Assembly: GCF_030815975.1 (NCBI RefSeq)
Contig: NZ_JAUSXL010000002.1
Location: 2,518,501 to 2,582,500 of the forward strand
DNA from: Variovorax paradoxus
Lineage (GTDB): Bacteria; Pseudomonadota; Gammaproteobacteria; Burkholderiales; Burkholderiaceae_C
Direction: 5' to 3'
DNA length: 64,000 nucleotides
Under the pieces are notes generated by a model. That model did not search any database. It was not told the origin of the DNA and saw only the letters and a program-made list of their open reading frames with translations. Of the stretch, positions 47,907 through 57,355 are shown one piece after another. Both the position numbers and the translations under genes were made by a program. Numbering within the stretch: the first letter of the stretch is position 1; every line of letters begins with the position of its first letter.

Positions 47907-49016
47907 ATGAATGAAACGCTGCGCGCGCTCTCCGATGCAACGCTGCTCGGGCTGCCTGTGCCCAACCTGGCGCTGGCGGCCGGCGCAGCGCTCGCTGCCT
48001 ACATTGCGATGCGGCTGGTGCTGCACTATGTGATCGGCCGCATGCGCGGAATCGCGCAGCACACGCGCAATCGTGTGGACGACACGGTGGTCGAAGTGCT
48101 GGCCGGCACCAACCGTGCATTCCTGGCGCTTGCGGCCCTGCTGGTCGGCGCGGGCATGCTCGAGCTGCCCGAGCGCTGGAGCGCGCGCATCGCGCAGCTG
48201 TGGTTCATTGCGCTCGCACTGCAGGCGGGCCTGTGGCTCACAAGGGCCATCCGCCTCGGGCTGCGGCGCTACGAGCAGCGCCACACCTCCGCGGGCATGA
48301 CGCAGGTCAGCGCGTCGGCCACGCTGATGTCGTGGTCGCTGCGCACCATGCTGTGGGCGGTGATCCTGCTCGCGGTGCTGTCGAACATGGGCGTCAACAT
48401 CACCGCCTTCGTGGCCAGCCTGGGTGTGGGCGGCATTGCGATTGCGCTGGCGATGCAGAACATCCTGGGCGACCTGTTCGCATCGCTTTCCATCGCGGTC
48501 GACAAGCCGTTCGAAGTGGGCGATGCGATCGGTGTGGGCGATCTCTCGGGCACGGTGCAGCATGTCGGCCTCAAGACCACGCGGCTGCGCAGCCTGAGCG
48601 GCGAGCAGATCGTGATCGGCAACACCGACCTGCTCAAGCAGACCGTGAAGAACTATCGCCGCATGGACGAGCGCCGCATCGCCTTCAAGTTTGGCGTGAG
48701 CTACCGCAGCGCGCCCGAGCAGCTGGAAGCCATACCGGGCATCGTGAAGCGGCTGATCGAGTCGCGGCCCGCGCTGCGGCTGGACCGGGTGCACTTCCAG
48801 GCCTTTGGCGAAAGCTCGCTCGACTTCGAGGTGGTCTATTTCGTGACCACGCCGGACTATGGGCTCTACATGGACGAGCAGCAGCGCCTCAACCTGCAGA
48901 TGATGCGCGAGTTCGCCCGCCTGGGCGTGGAGTTCGCGATTCCGGCGCGCACGCTGCACGTGATGTCGCCGGACGGCCAGCGTGCCGCGGCAAAAGAGCT
49001 GGCCACTCAGGATTGA
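47907..49016 (+). CDS. MscS-family mechanosensitive ion channel
   Basis: A 369-residue inner-membrane protein. Several hydrophobic segments precede the pore helix ITAFVASLGVGGIAIALAMQ and the MscS beta domain LGDLFASLSIAVDKPFEVGD, then a cytoplasmic alpha/beta end (YVVTTPDYGLYMDEQQRL has the family form). It releases solutes on osmotic downshock. Its 3' end overlaps by 10 bp the end of the oppositely directed next gene. Confidence 0.9.
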   Translation: MNETLRALSDATLLGLPVPNLALAAGAALAAYIAMRLVLHYVIGRMRGIAQHTRNRVDDTVVEVLAGTNRAFLALAALLVGAGMLELPERWSARIAQLWFIALALQAGLWLTRAIRLGLRRYEQRHTSAGMTQVSASATLMSWSLRTMLWAVILLAVLSNMGVNITAFVASLGVGGIAIALAMQNILGDLFASLSIAVDKPFEVGDAIGVGDLSGTVQHVGLKTTRLRSLSGEQIVIGNTDLLKQTVKNYRRMDERRIAFKFGVSYRSAPEQLEAIPGIVKRLIESRPALRLDRVHFQAFGESSLDFEVVYFVTTPDYGLYMDEQQRLNLQMMREFARLGVEFAIPARTLHVMSPDGQRAAAKELATQD

Positions 49017-50407
49017 CGCCGCAGGCACTGCACCACGGACGCGAGCAGGTCGTCCGGATGCAGCATGGCCGCGCGCGCCTTCTGCGCGGTTTCGTACTGG
49101 TGCAATGCGGCCTGCAGCCGCGGCGCCGTCGCCAGGGCGTTCCATGCCGGCGCAAGCGCGTCATGCGATGGCGCTTCGCCGCGCGCGAGCTGCTGCGCGA
49201 AGGCCAGGCTGGCGGGCTCGGCGAGCAGCACCGCTCTGGTTGCGGCGCCCAGCGGCTGCGGCGAGGCTTCGGGCGGGGCCGAGCAGCAATAGATCACCTG
49301 CGGCGGCAACATCCGGCCGATCGGCCGCAGCCCCTGGAGCGAGGCGCCGAAGATGCGCTGCTCGCCATCGGCCGATGCAAAGGCGTAGGTCTCTTTCGCG
49401 CTGGCTTGCGCCAGGCGCCGCAGGCCGCGCAGCAGGCGCGGAAAATCGGAGGTGGCCGAGGCGGGCGATGCCTTGGTTTCGGCAAGAAGAACCAGGTCGG
49501 CGGCAGCGGCCGCTTCGCCGCTTTCACCGCGCACGATCGCGGCGTCCCACTCTTCCTTGGCCTTGTTCGCTTCTCCAGGAAACCCGCCAGGCGTGCGGAG
49601 GCCGCGCGCGACGCGATAGGTTGGGGCGGCTCCCTTGGGGTGCCGATTCAGCAATTGCGCGATCTTGCGGAACGCCTCGACGGCGGCATGCTCGGCGACC
49701 TGTCCCTGCTGCGCCGATGCACGCCCTTCGGCGGCAGCGGCATGGCTGCCCGCGAGCGGCCCGCGACGCTCGCACAGTGCGTTGTAGCGCTGCACGCTGT
49801 CGAACCCGAGCAACTCGCTGCCGCGTGCCAGCTGCTGCAGCGCGGGGCTGGAAAGAATCGCTTTTAACGGCGCCTGCAAATGCGCGCGGACGGAGGATTC
49901 CTGCCCCAGCACTTGCTCGATGGTGCGTGCAAGTTCCGTCCACGAGCCCGCCGCCGCCAGGCCATGCAGCCGGGCCATCGCGTCGCGCGCCGTGCCGGGC
50001 AGTTCGCGGCGCAGCTTGCCGGGGTGGGCGATGGCATCGACTGCCATCCTCACGGTGCGCCGGTCGGCCGCGTGCTGCCTGGAAAGCTGCACATGTTCAT
50101 GCACCGCCGCATCCTGCGCCTGCAGCATGGCCGCCTGGAAGGCCGGATCGCCGCGTTCGGGTGCGAGCGCCTCGCGGATCAGCTGCGCCAGCGCGCGGGT
50201 GAAAAGCGCCTGCAGGTGCGCCGGCGGCGGCAGGTGCCGCGCCTTCTCGAGGCGGGCCGCCTCCATCGCAAAGGCGAGCGCGGCTTCCGTACCGCCGGCC
50301 GCGGCCGCCTCGGCACTGGCCGGCAGGGGCGGCAGGCGGTACCTGCGCGGCGCGGCGCGCAAGGCGGCCAGGAGAAGGGTGTCGAGGTGCTGCTGCTGCA
50401 AATCCAT
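49007..50407 (-). CDS. unassigned 466-residue protein with a PD-(D/E)XK-like motif
   Basis: I do not recognise this family. It is Ala-rich (many AA/LA pairs) and mostly helical in appearance, with no signal peptide or membrane segment. Near residues 288-312 it carries EEWDAAIVRG followed ~20 residues later by LVLLAETKAS; an Asp on one strand and E-x-K on the next is the signature of PD-(D/E)XK nucleases. A conserved-looking GFDSVQRYN lies near residue 200. It sits alone between the MscS gene (tail overlap) and the LuxR regulator, so context gives no clue. Confidence 0.6.
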   Translation of the reverse strand: MDLQQQHLDTLLLAALRAAPRRYRLPPLPASAEAAAAGGTEAALAFAMEAARLEKARHLPPPAHLQALFTRALAQLIREALAPERGDPAFQAAMLQAQDAAVHEHVQLSRQHAADRRTVRMAVDAIAHPGKLRRELPGTARDAMARLHGLAAAGSWTELARTIEQVLGQESSVRAHLQAPLKAILSSPALQQLARGSELLGFDSVQRYNALCERRGPLAGSHAAAAEGRASAQQGQVAEHAAVEAFRKIAQLLNRHPKGAAPTYRVARGLRTPGGFPGEANKAKEEWDAAIVRGESGEAAAAADLVLLAETKASPASATSDFPRLLRGLRRLAQASAKETYAFASADGEQRIFGASLQGLRPIGRMLPPQVIYCCSAPPEASPQPLGAATRAVLLAEPASLAFAQQLARGEAPSHDALAPAWNALATAPRLQAALHQYETAQKARAAMLHPDDLLASVVQCLRRQS

Positions 50408-50581
50408 TCGAATCCATCCGGCTGCTCGATGTCCTGAGTCTTGGGCCGAAGCCGCGGTTCACTCTACGCCATCGAAGCGCGATTGTGCTCAGCTCAATGC
50501 GGGTAAGAACGCTCCTTGACGATCAGCTGGCCGAGCGCTCGGTGCGCATGCAGAAGCGCCTGAACGCTGCCAGGTAAAGCG

Positions 50582-51370
50582 CTACAGGCCCTTTCGGGGC
50601 ATGCGCAGAAGCAACTCCTTCTGCGAGCGTATTCCCAGCCGCCGGAACGCCCGGTACTGGTGGGTGCGCACCGTCGTCAGTTCGATGCCGATCTCGCGCG
50701 CCGCTTCCTTGGCCGTGCGGCCGGCCATCAGGTGGCCGATGACTTCGCGCTCGCGCAGGCTCAAGGCCAGGAGGCGCGAGGCGAGGGTGGGCGCCACCGC
50801 TTCCCGGGCGGCCATGGCGCTGCGGCCGTGGGCCAGGGTGGCATCGGCCAGCAGCGTGGCGTGGCGCTCGATGGCCGCGAAATCGCCGGGGCCGAATTCG
50901 GATTGCGCGAGGCTTCGGTAGAAGCTCACCGCCACGCGTTGGCCGGCGGGCGTCAGGCGCAGCACCGACGCGCGCTCGCGGATGCCCACGTCGCCGTAGC
51001 AGGCCGCGCGATAGGCCGGGTCGGCCACCTCGTCGGCGCGCTGGTGGCCCAGCCAGAGCTGCGCGCGCCGGGGCAGCTTGCGCGCCGCCAGCCAGGTCAT
51101 GTTGGGATCGAGCAGGTCGAAGCGCTGCGCCACATAGCGCTCGGCGGTGCGTTCGGCCGTGGTGCCGTAGCTGCTGGCGGCCGACACCGCCTCGATGCGG
51201 CCGGTGGCGTCGACGGCGAACACGGTGCAGAAGGTCACGGGCATCACGCGGTGCATGGCCCCGAGGCAGCTGGCCGCCAGGTGCGGCGTGCCGATGCCCG
51301 CGAGCACGTCGCCGACGATGGCTGCGGACAGCGCGGCGTCCGCGGCGGGTTGAATGCGCCAGCGTCTCAT
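50582..51370 (-). CDS. LuxR-type helix-turn-helix regulator
   Basis: A 262-residue protein. The C-terminal 60 residues are a GerE/LuxR HTH (LSLREREVIGHLMAGRTAKEAAREIGIELTTVRTHQ, then FRRLGI). The N-terminal part shows no known autoinducer domain and may sense another ligand. The start at 51370 is where homology-like sequence begins; the frame continues upstream over the divergent gene. It probably controls the divergent monooxygenase-DUF2783-Bug operon through the palindrome at 51395. Confidence 0.88.
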   Translation of the reverse strand: MRRWRIQPAADAALSAAIVGDVLAGIGTPHLAASCLGAMHRVMPVTFCTVFAVDATGRIEAVSAASSYGTTAERTAERYVAQRFDLLDPNMTWLAARKLPRRAQLWLGHQRADEVADPAYRAACYGDVGIRERASVLRLTPAGQRVAVSFYRSLAQSEFGPGDFAAIERHATLLADATLAHGRSAMAAREAVAPTLASRLLALSLREREVIGHLMAGRTAKEAAREIGIELTTVRTHQYRAFRRLGIRSQKELLLRMPRKGL

Positions 51371-51394
51371 GGGAGCAGATAGGGCAGGGTAATT

Positions 51395-51408
51395 ACTTCG
51401 TACGAAGT
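51395..51408. promoter_or_regulatory. palindromic operator between luxR and monooxygenase genes
   Basis: ACTTCGTACGAAGT is a perfect inverted repeat, extending to a near-perfect 20-bp one with one mismatched pair. It is centred in the 80-bp gap between the divergent starts, the expected site for the LuxR-type regulator. Confidence 0.5.
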
Positions 51409-51450
51409 TATGACAATGGCCGGCGCCGCACATCGGGACAATCCCGCTGC

Positions 51451-53242
51451 ATGACGAACCCCACCGCAGTCGCCGCCCAGGCACCCGGCACACGCGCCGC
51501 CGATGCCGCCAGCGGCCCCGTGCCGCCACCGGCCAGCGCCACCGAACTGCCGCCCTCCGTCGGCGCCTTTCACTACACGCGCTACCAGGCACGGACGCCT
51601 TCGCTCGGACGCGACGGCATCGAGCCCGGGCGGCATCCCGTGGTGATCGCGGGCGGCGGGCCGGTCGGCATGGCGCTCGCGCTGGGACTCGCGAACCAGG
51701 GCGTGCGCTGCGTGATCCTCGAAGCCGACGACACGGTGTGCGTGGGCAGCCGCGCGGCCTGCATCTCGCGCCGCAGCCTGGAGATCATGGCGCGGCTGAA
51801 TGTGCTGCCGGCCTTCATGGCCAAGGGCCTGCCGTGGACCGGCGGGCGCAGCTTCTACAAGACGGCTGAAGTCTTTCGCTTCGAGATGCCGCACGACGAA
51901 AGGCAGAAGCTGCCGCCGATGATCAACCTCGAGCAGTACTACATCGAGCAGTACCTGCTCGACGAAATTCTCCGCCGCAACGAAGCGGCGCCGGGGCTCG
52001 TCGACATCCGCTGGGGCACCGAGCTCACCGGCCTCGCGCAGGACGAAGAGGGCGTGACGCTGGACGTGCGCAATCCCGAAGGCGCCTACCGGCTGCGCGG
52101 CCAATGGCTTGCCGCCTGCGATGGCGGCCAGAGCTTCGTGCGCAAGGCGCTGGGGCTCGTGCTCGAGGGCACGGGCTACGAAGGCCGCTACGTGATCATC
52201 GACATCGAGCTGCACAGCACGCATCCGACCGAGCGCCGCGCGTGGTTCGACCCGCCGTGGAACCCGGGCTCGACCGTGCTGATGCACCGCCAGCCCGACG
52301 ACATCTGGCGCATCGACTACCAGCTGCGCGCGGGCCAGGGCACCGAGGAAGCGCTGCAGCCGGCGGCCGTGGCCGAATTCGTGCAGCGCCACCTGGACGC
52401 CATCGGCGAAGGCCACCTGCCTTGGAAGACGGTCTGGACCTCTGTCTACCGCGCGGGGGCAATGACGCTCGACAGCTACCGGCATGGCCGCGTGCTGTTC
52501 GCGGGCAATGCGGCGCATGCGATGCCGATCTTCGGTGTGCGCGGCCTCAATTCGGGCTTCGACGATGCGGACAACCTGGCCTGGAAGCTGGCCTTCGTGA
52601 CGCGCGGGCTTTCGGATGCATCGCTGCTCGATTCGTACTCGCAGGAGCGCATCGCGGCCTTTCATGTCAACGCCGAGAATGCCATGCGCAGCACCGAGTT
52701 CATGTCGCCGCCCTCGCGCGGCTTTGACCTGCTGCGGGAAGCTGCGCTCTCGCTGTCGCAAGCGCATCGCGGCATTGCGCAGCTGATCAACCCGCGCCAG
52801 ACGCAGGCTGTGCGCTATGCGGATTCGGCGCTGTCGAGCGAAGGCGACGCGCTGCCTGCGGGTCCGCTGCCCGGCGAGGTCATGGCCGAGCAGCAGCTCG
52901 CGCAGGGCCACCTGAGCGACTGGATCGGCCCGGTCTTCACGCTGCTGGTGCTGCGGCCGGGCGCCGATGCCGTGCCGCTGCCGCAGGACGAGGTGGGCAG
53001 AGGCGCTTTGCGGCGCGCTGCCGTTCGCGGTGCGCACCATTGCAGGCCCGGGCATCGAAGGCGCCGACGCGCAGGCCGGCCCCGACGTGTTCGAGGCGCT
53101 GGGCGCGCGCGGCGGCGCCGTCTACCTGCTGCGCCCCGATGGCCATGTGGCGGCGCGCTGGCGGCGCGTGCCCCGCGGCGCGCTGGCCGCCGCACTGGCT
53201 CGCGCCTCTGCCGTCGCCGCTTCCACGGAGATTGCCCGATGA
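51451..53242 (+). CDS. FAD-dependent aromatic-type monooxygenase, frameshifted near the C-terminus
   Basis: A class A flavoprotein hydroxylase like MhpA: dinucleotide motif [23 protein letters not shown]-type motif [13 protein letters not shown], and the ribityl motif [16 protein letters not shown], where the usual GD is GN. The reading frame shifts at a GGG run (52995-52997). Removing one G restores the normal thioredoxin-like tail ([20 protein letters not shown]) and a stop at 53240-53242 overlapping the DUF2783 start. As written, translation runs on in the wrong frame and enters DUF2783 in frame. Either a sequencing error or a real inactivating mutation. Divergent from the LuxR gene. Confidence 0.8.
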
Positions 53243-53466
53243 CCCCGTCGCTTCCTTCCGGCGCACGCGACCGGCTCTACGCAGAATGCGCGCGCGCCAT
53301 CTCCGAAGCGGGCGCCGAGCGCGAATCGCTGTTCCTGGCCCGCCTCGCGCTGCTGCTGTTCGAGCAGGTCGGCGACGAGGCGCGCTGCCGCACCGCGCTG
53401 GCCGACGCACTGCACGCGCTGCCCGTACCATCGCTGTCTGCAACCGAACGACAAACAGGAGACTGA
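53239..53466 (+). CDS. DUF2783 domain-containing protein
   Basis: A 75-residue helical protein ([37 protein letters not shown]) of unknown function that commonly follows this type of monooxygenase. Its ATG overlaps the monooxygenase stop once the upstream frameshift is corrected. Confidence 0.8.
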   Translation: MTPSLPSGARDRLYAECARAISEAGAERESLFLARLALLLFEQVGDEARCRTALADALHALPVPSLSATERQTGD

Positions 53467-53469
53467 TCC

Positions 53470-54444
53470 ATGGACCGCCGCACCCTTCTCGCCACGCTCG
53501 CCTCCGGCGCCGCCGTGGCCGCCGCGCCCTTTGCCCGCGCACAGGACTACCCCGCGCAACTCATCAGGTGGGTGGTGCCCTATCCGGCCGGCGGCGGCAC
53601 CGACGTGATCGCGCGCGTGCTGGCCGAAGCCATGCGCCAGACGCTGGGCCAGCAGATCGTGGTCGACAACCGCCCCGGCGCCTCGACCAACATCGGCGCC
53701 GATCTGGTCGCCAAGAGCAAGCCCGACGGCTACACGATTCTCTCGGCGGATAACGCCGTGCTGGCCTTCAACGAGCACCTGTTCAGCAAGCTGCCGTTCA
53801 ATCCGGAAAAAGATTTCAGCTACATCGGCGCGATTGGCAAGTTCCCGCTCGCGCTGGTGGTGCATCCCGATTTTCCGGCCAAGAACTTCAAGGAGTTCCT
53901 GGCCTACTTGAAGGCCAATCCGGGCAAGGTCAACTACGCCTCGCCGGGCAATGGTTCGCCGCATCATCTGGCCATGGAAATGTTCAAGGCCCGTACCGGC
54001 ACCTTCATCACCCACATTCCCTACCGCGGCGCCGCGCCCGCCATGGCCGACGTCATGGGCGGCCAGGTGCCGTGCATGTTCCTCGACCTGGCCTCGGGCC
54101 TGCCGATCATGCAGGGCAACAAGGTGCGCGTGCTGGCCATCGGCTCGGGCGCGCGCAGCAAGGCGCTGCCCAACGTGCCGACGCTGGCCGAAGTGGGCGT
54201 GCCCAATACCGAGGTGTTCGCGTTCCAGGGCATCCTCGGCCCGGCCGGATTGCCGCCCGCGGTGGTCGCCCGGCTCAACGGCGACCTGAACCGCGCGTTC
54301 GGCACGCCGGCCGTGCAGAAGCGTTTCGAAGATTTCGGCATGGAAGCCATGCCGGGTACGCCGGCACAGTTTGCCGCGCTGTCGCGCGCCGAGTCGAAGC
54401 GCTGGGGCCCGATCATCAAGCAGGCCGGCATCAAGCTGGATTGA
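53470..54444 (+). CDS. Bug-family tripartite tricarboxylate transporter substrate-binding protein
   Basis: A 324-residue periplasmic binding protein. The signal peptide has a twin-Arg-like start (DRRTLLATLASGAAVAAAPFARA), followed by the Bug start YPAQLIRWVVPYPAGGGTDVIAR, DNRPGASTNIGADLVAKSKPDGYT and the PYRGAAPAMADVMGGQV loop. The family is greatly expanded in Variovorax, Bordetella and relatives and binds small carboxylates. Here it probably captures the substrate of the adjacent monooxygenase, since no TctA/TctB membrane genes are near. It starts 3 bp after the DUF2783 stop. Confidence 0.93.
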   Translation: MDRRTLLATLASGAAVAAAPFARAQDYPAQLIRWVVPYPAGGGTDVIARVLAEAMRQTLGQQIVVDNRPGASTNIGADLVAKSKPDGYTILSADNAVLAFNEHLFSKLPFNPEKDFSYIGAIGKFPLALVVHPDFPAKNFKEFLAYLKANPGKVNYASPGNGSPHHLAMEMFKARTGTFITHIPYRGAAPAMADVMGGQVPCMFLDLASGLPIMQGNKVRVLAIGSGARSKALPNVPTLAEVGVPNTEVFAFQGILGPAGLPPAVVARLNGDLNRAFGTPAVQKRFEDFGMEAMPGTPAQFAALSRAESKRWGPIIKQAGIKLD

Positions 54445-54465
54445 GTCTCGCAGCCTGGGGCGGGC

Positions 54466-55680
54466 TTATCTGCTCATGATGGTCTTGCGCGAGCCGTCTT
54501 CGAAGACTTCGTCGTCGCGCAGCAGCTCGCCGTTCTCGTCCCAGCTGCGCTCGCGCGTCACGCGGCCCTTGGCATCGAAGTTCGATTCCGCCAGCAGGAC
54601 GCCCTTTTCGCTGAAGCGCCGGTGCGTGCCCACCGGCAGCTGGCGCCCGCGGCCCGCCACCAGGTACCGGCCATGCGCCGCGCGCTGGCCGCTGTCGTAG
54701 AACTCCGTGATCTCGACCGTGCGCGCATCACCGGTTCCGCGGTAGACCGACTTGCTGCGAGGCCGGCCGTTGAGGTGGTAGCTGTCGTCGCCGATCGGCT
54801 CGCCCGCCCGGTCCCATCGCCGGTCACGGATCAGCGTTCCCTTTTCGGAGAACTCCTGCTCGCGTTGCCGCACGGCGTTGCGCTCGAGCAGCAGCCACAC
54901 CGTTTCGCGGCGCTTCACGCCTTCGGAGGAGAACTGGCGCTCGGTGCGCTGGCGGCCGACGATCTCGTCCTGCACGGAAGGCTTGCCGTTGTCGTAGAAG
55001 CTCTGCGAACGCACCCGCTTGCCCGCCAGGTACGAAACCCGCGAGCGCAGGACGCCGGCCGTATCGAAAAGCTCGACCTGCGACGGCCCGCCCACGAATC
55101 CGCACAGCCTGGCGTCGTCGGCTGCCGGCGCCAGCATGGGCACTTCGCCGCAACGCAGCGCAGACATCTGCCCGCGCTCCGTGAACTCGACGAAGGCACG
55201 GTCGGCTCCAACGGCCGGGTAGAGGGTGGCGCGGCGCAGCTGCCCGCTCGGGTAGAAGCTGCGCACGAGGCCGTGCTCCTGCCCGTCGTCGTAGACCGCC
55301 TCGCGCAAGACCTGCCCGTTGGCTGCGAACTCGCGCGCGAGCCCGTGGATATGGCCCTTGGCGTTGAGCGTGTGCTCCCTGGCCAGCTTGCCCTTCTCGT
55401 AGAAGCGCGCCAGGCCCATCAAGACCCCGTTCTGGATTTGCTGTTCGCGCTGGAGCTCACCGGTTTCACGGTCCTTGCAGCGCATCAACCCCGTCTTGCC
55501 CGCGGTGCTGCTGCCGTCGGACGGATTCACCTTGCGGCCGTTGAACTCGCAATCGAGCACCGCGTGGGCGGCGCCCGCCGCAAAGAGCCAGAGTGCCGCG
55601 GCCGCGATCCGGAACGCGGCTGCCCCGGCGCCCGCAGAGGCTGCGAGCCGGCTGGGGGCGGCTCGGGGCGGAGGGCTCAT
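54466..55680 (-). CDS. exported protein with MORN-like repeats
   Basis: A 404-residue protein. A signal peptide (FRIAAAALWLFAAGAAHAVLDCEF) is followed by at least ten variants of a ~20-25-residue repeat with an aromatic-x-x-G-K/Q pattern (ARFYEKGKLAREHTL, SFYPSGQLRRATLY, SFYDNGKPSVQDEI, EFYDSGQRAAHGRYL). The pattern is that of MORN/antitoxin YwqK-type repeats, which form beta hairpins. No catalytic domain is visible; a role at the envelope is likely. Its start overlaps the stop of the VOC gene upstream by 4 bp, so the two are co-transcribed. Confidence 0.78.
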   Translation of the reverse strand: MSPPPRAAPSRLAASAGAGAAAFRIAAAALWLFAAGAAHAVLDCEFNGRKVNPSDGSSTAGKTGLMRCKDRETGELQREQQIQNGVLMGLARFYEKGKLAREHTLNAKGHIHGLAREFAANGQVLREAVYDDGQEHGLVRSFYPSGQLRRATLYPAVGADRAFVEFTERGQMSALRCGEVPMLAPAADDARLCGFVGGPSQVELFDTAGVLRSRVSYLAGKRVRSQSFYDNGKPSVQDEIVGRQRTERQFSSEGVKRRETVWLLLERNAVRQREQEFSEKGTLIRDRRWDRAGEPIGDDSYHLNGRPRSKSVYRGTGDARTVEITEFYDSGQRAAHGRYLVAGRGRQLPVGTHRRFSEKGVLLAESNFDAKGRVTRERSWDENGELLRDDEVFEDGSRKTIMSR

Positions 55681-56090
55681 TTGTCGTAGAGCGCTGCCAG
55701 GGAACGAAAGCCCTTGACCTCGATCGGATTGCCGAACGGATCGCAGAAGAACATGGTCCACTGCTCGCCCGGCTGGCCTTCGAAGCGCACCTGCGGTTCG
55801 AGCACGAACTCCATGTCGGCGGCTTCCAGCCGCTTCGCAAGCGCCTGCCAGTCGGGCAGAGCGAGCACGATGCCGAAGTGCGGCATCGGCACCATCGCGT
55901 CGCCGACGCGGCCGGTGCGCGTGGTGGCGAAGGGTTCGCCCAGGTGCAGCGAGATCTGGTGGCCGAAGAAGTCGAAATCGACCCATGTGTCGGTGCTGCG
56001 GCCTTCGGCGCAGCCGAGAACCTGGCCATAGAAGCGGCGGGCCACGTCGAGATCGCGGACGTGAAAGGCAAGATGGAAGATGCTCTGCAT
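55677..56090 (-). CDS. VOC (glyoxalase/bleomycin-resistance) family protein
   Basis: A 137-residue single VOC domain: FHLAFHVRDLDVARRFYGQVLGC, HFGIVLALPDWQALAKRL, and the C-terminal metal/substrate strand MFFCDPFGNPIEVKGF. Candidate metal ligands are the first His and a late Glu. Substrate unknown. Start at 56090; the frame is open upstream only because of GC content. Confidence 0.9.
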   Translation of the reverse strand: MQSIFHLAFHVRDLDVARRFYGQVLGCAEGRSTDTWVDFDFFGHQISLHLGEPFATTRTGRVGDAMVPMPHFGIVLALPDWQALAKRLEAADMEFVLEPQVRFEGQPGEQWTMFFCDPFGNPIEVKGFRSLAALYDK

Positions 56091-56141
56091 GTTCCGGATT
56101 ATGGGCAGCGGTGCTGTGAGAATGCCGGACTTTCTTTCATC

Positions 56142-57344
56142 ATGGAGCAAGCCTTGCGGATACTCCGGATCCTGGTTGCGCCGAGGCGCGACACCCATTT
56201 GGCGACGCGCACGCGCGCGTCCTTGCTTTCGCGCCTGCCGCGCCTCGCGCTGGCCGGCGCCTGTTGCGTTCTCGCGCTCGCGGCGCAGGGCGCTTGTCCG
56301 CCATCCGCCATTGCCAGCCTCGGCAAGCCCGGTGCGGCGGTCGGCCAGTGGAATGCGGCCGACCGCGGGCTGCTGTGGCGCGCCGACAGGGACGGGCGCA
56401 CCGCCTGGCTCTATGGAACCATCCATCTCGGCCGGGCCGAATGGGTGCGGCCCGGGCCCACGGTGCAGAAGGCGCTGGAGCAGAGCGATGCACTGGCGCT
56501 GGAGCTCGACATGCGCGACCCGATTGCGATGCGGCCCCTGACGCAGCAGGCCGATCCGGCCGTGGTGGCGCGGCTGCTCAGCGGCGAGCGCGCCCGGCGG
56601 CTGGCCCGCCAGAACGAGGCCGCCTGCGTGCCGTCCGGCACGACCGCGGGGCTGCAGCCTATCCTGCAGGTGATGTCGCTGGCGGGCCTGGTGGCGCGCG
56701 TCGACGGCCTGTACCCGGAGTTCGGCGCCGACGAGGCCCTGGCCGTCTCCGCGCGCAACAACAACAAGCCGGTGTTCGCTCTCGAAAGTGCCGCCGCGCA
56801 ATTGAAGATGCTGACCGGCGACTCCGAGGCCGAAGAGGCGGAGCAGATCGACGCGGCCCTGGACGAACTGGAATCGGGCCAGCTGCGCGCGCAGATGAAG
56901 GAGCTGGCCGATATCTGGGCGCGCGGCGACGCGGACAAGCTCGGCCGCTATCCCGAATGGTGCAACTGCCTCAACACGCCCGCCGAGCAGCGGCTGATGA
57001 AGCGCCTGCTGGACGACCGCAATCCCGGCCTGGCGGACGGCATCGAGCGCATGCACGCGAGCGGCCAGCGCGTGTTCGCTGCCGTGGGCGCGCTGCACAT
57101 GGTCGGCCCGCAGGGGCTGCCGGCGCTGCTGGCGGCGCGCGGATTCCAGGTGGCGGCCGTCCCGCTGGTGGCGCAGCCGCCCATCGCGGTGCCGACGGCG
57201 CCGGCGCCGAAGGCGAGCGCCCGTGGCGCCCAGGGGGCCAGGGGCAATAATCGCGGCGCCAAGGATTCCGGCGCCAAGGCGAACGGCCGGCGCACGGGCA
57301 ATGCCAAGCCCGCGCCCGCACCAAAGAGCAAACAGCGCCGATAA
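56142..57344 (+). CDS. TraB/GumN family protein
   Basis: A 400-residue protein. The N-terminal hydrophobic leader (LPRLALAGACCVLALAAQGAC) suggests export, possibly as a lipoprotein or periplasmic protein. The TraB/GumN motifs are WLYGTIHLGRAEWVRPG near residue 90 and FAAVGALHMVGPQGLPALLA towards the end; the paired G-H motifs are those proposed for metal-dependent proteases of this family. The last ~55 residues are a low-complexity Ala/Gly/Lys/Arg tail. ATG 56142 starts 52 bp after the divergent VOC gene start. Confidence 0.87.
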   Translation: MEQALRILRILVAPRRDTHLATRTRASLLSRLPRLALAGACCVLALAAQGACPPSAIASLGKPGAAVGQWNAADRGLLWRADRDGRTAWLYGTIHLGRAEWVRPGPTVQKALEQSDALALELDMRDPIAMRPLTQQADPAVVARLLSGERARRLARQNEAACVPSGTTAGLQPILQVMSLAGLVARVDGLYPEFGADEALAVSARNNNKPVFALESAAAQLKMLTGDSEAEEAEQIDAALDELESGQLRAQMKELADIWARGDADKLGRYPEWCNCLNTPAEQRLMKRLLDDRNPGLADGIERMHASGQRVFAAVGALHMVGPQGLPALLAARGFQVAAVPLVAQPPIAVPTAPAPKASARGAQGARGNNRGAKDSGAKANGRRTGNAKPAPAPKSKQRR

Positions 57345-57355
57345 TCGCCAACGCC

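Noticed and set aside
51391..51411. Resemblance of the palindrome arms to loxP half-sites
   Set aside because: loxP has an 8-bp asymmetric spacer between 13-bp arms. Here the arms abut with no spacer, so the likeness is chance and an operator is more plausible.
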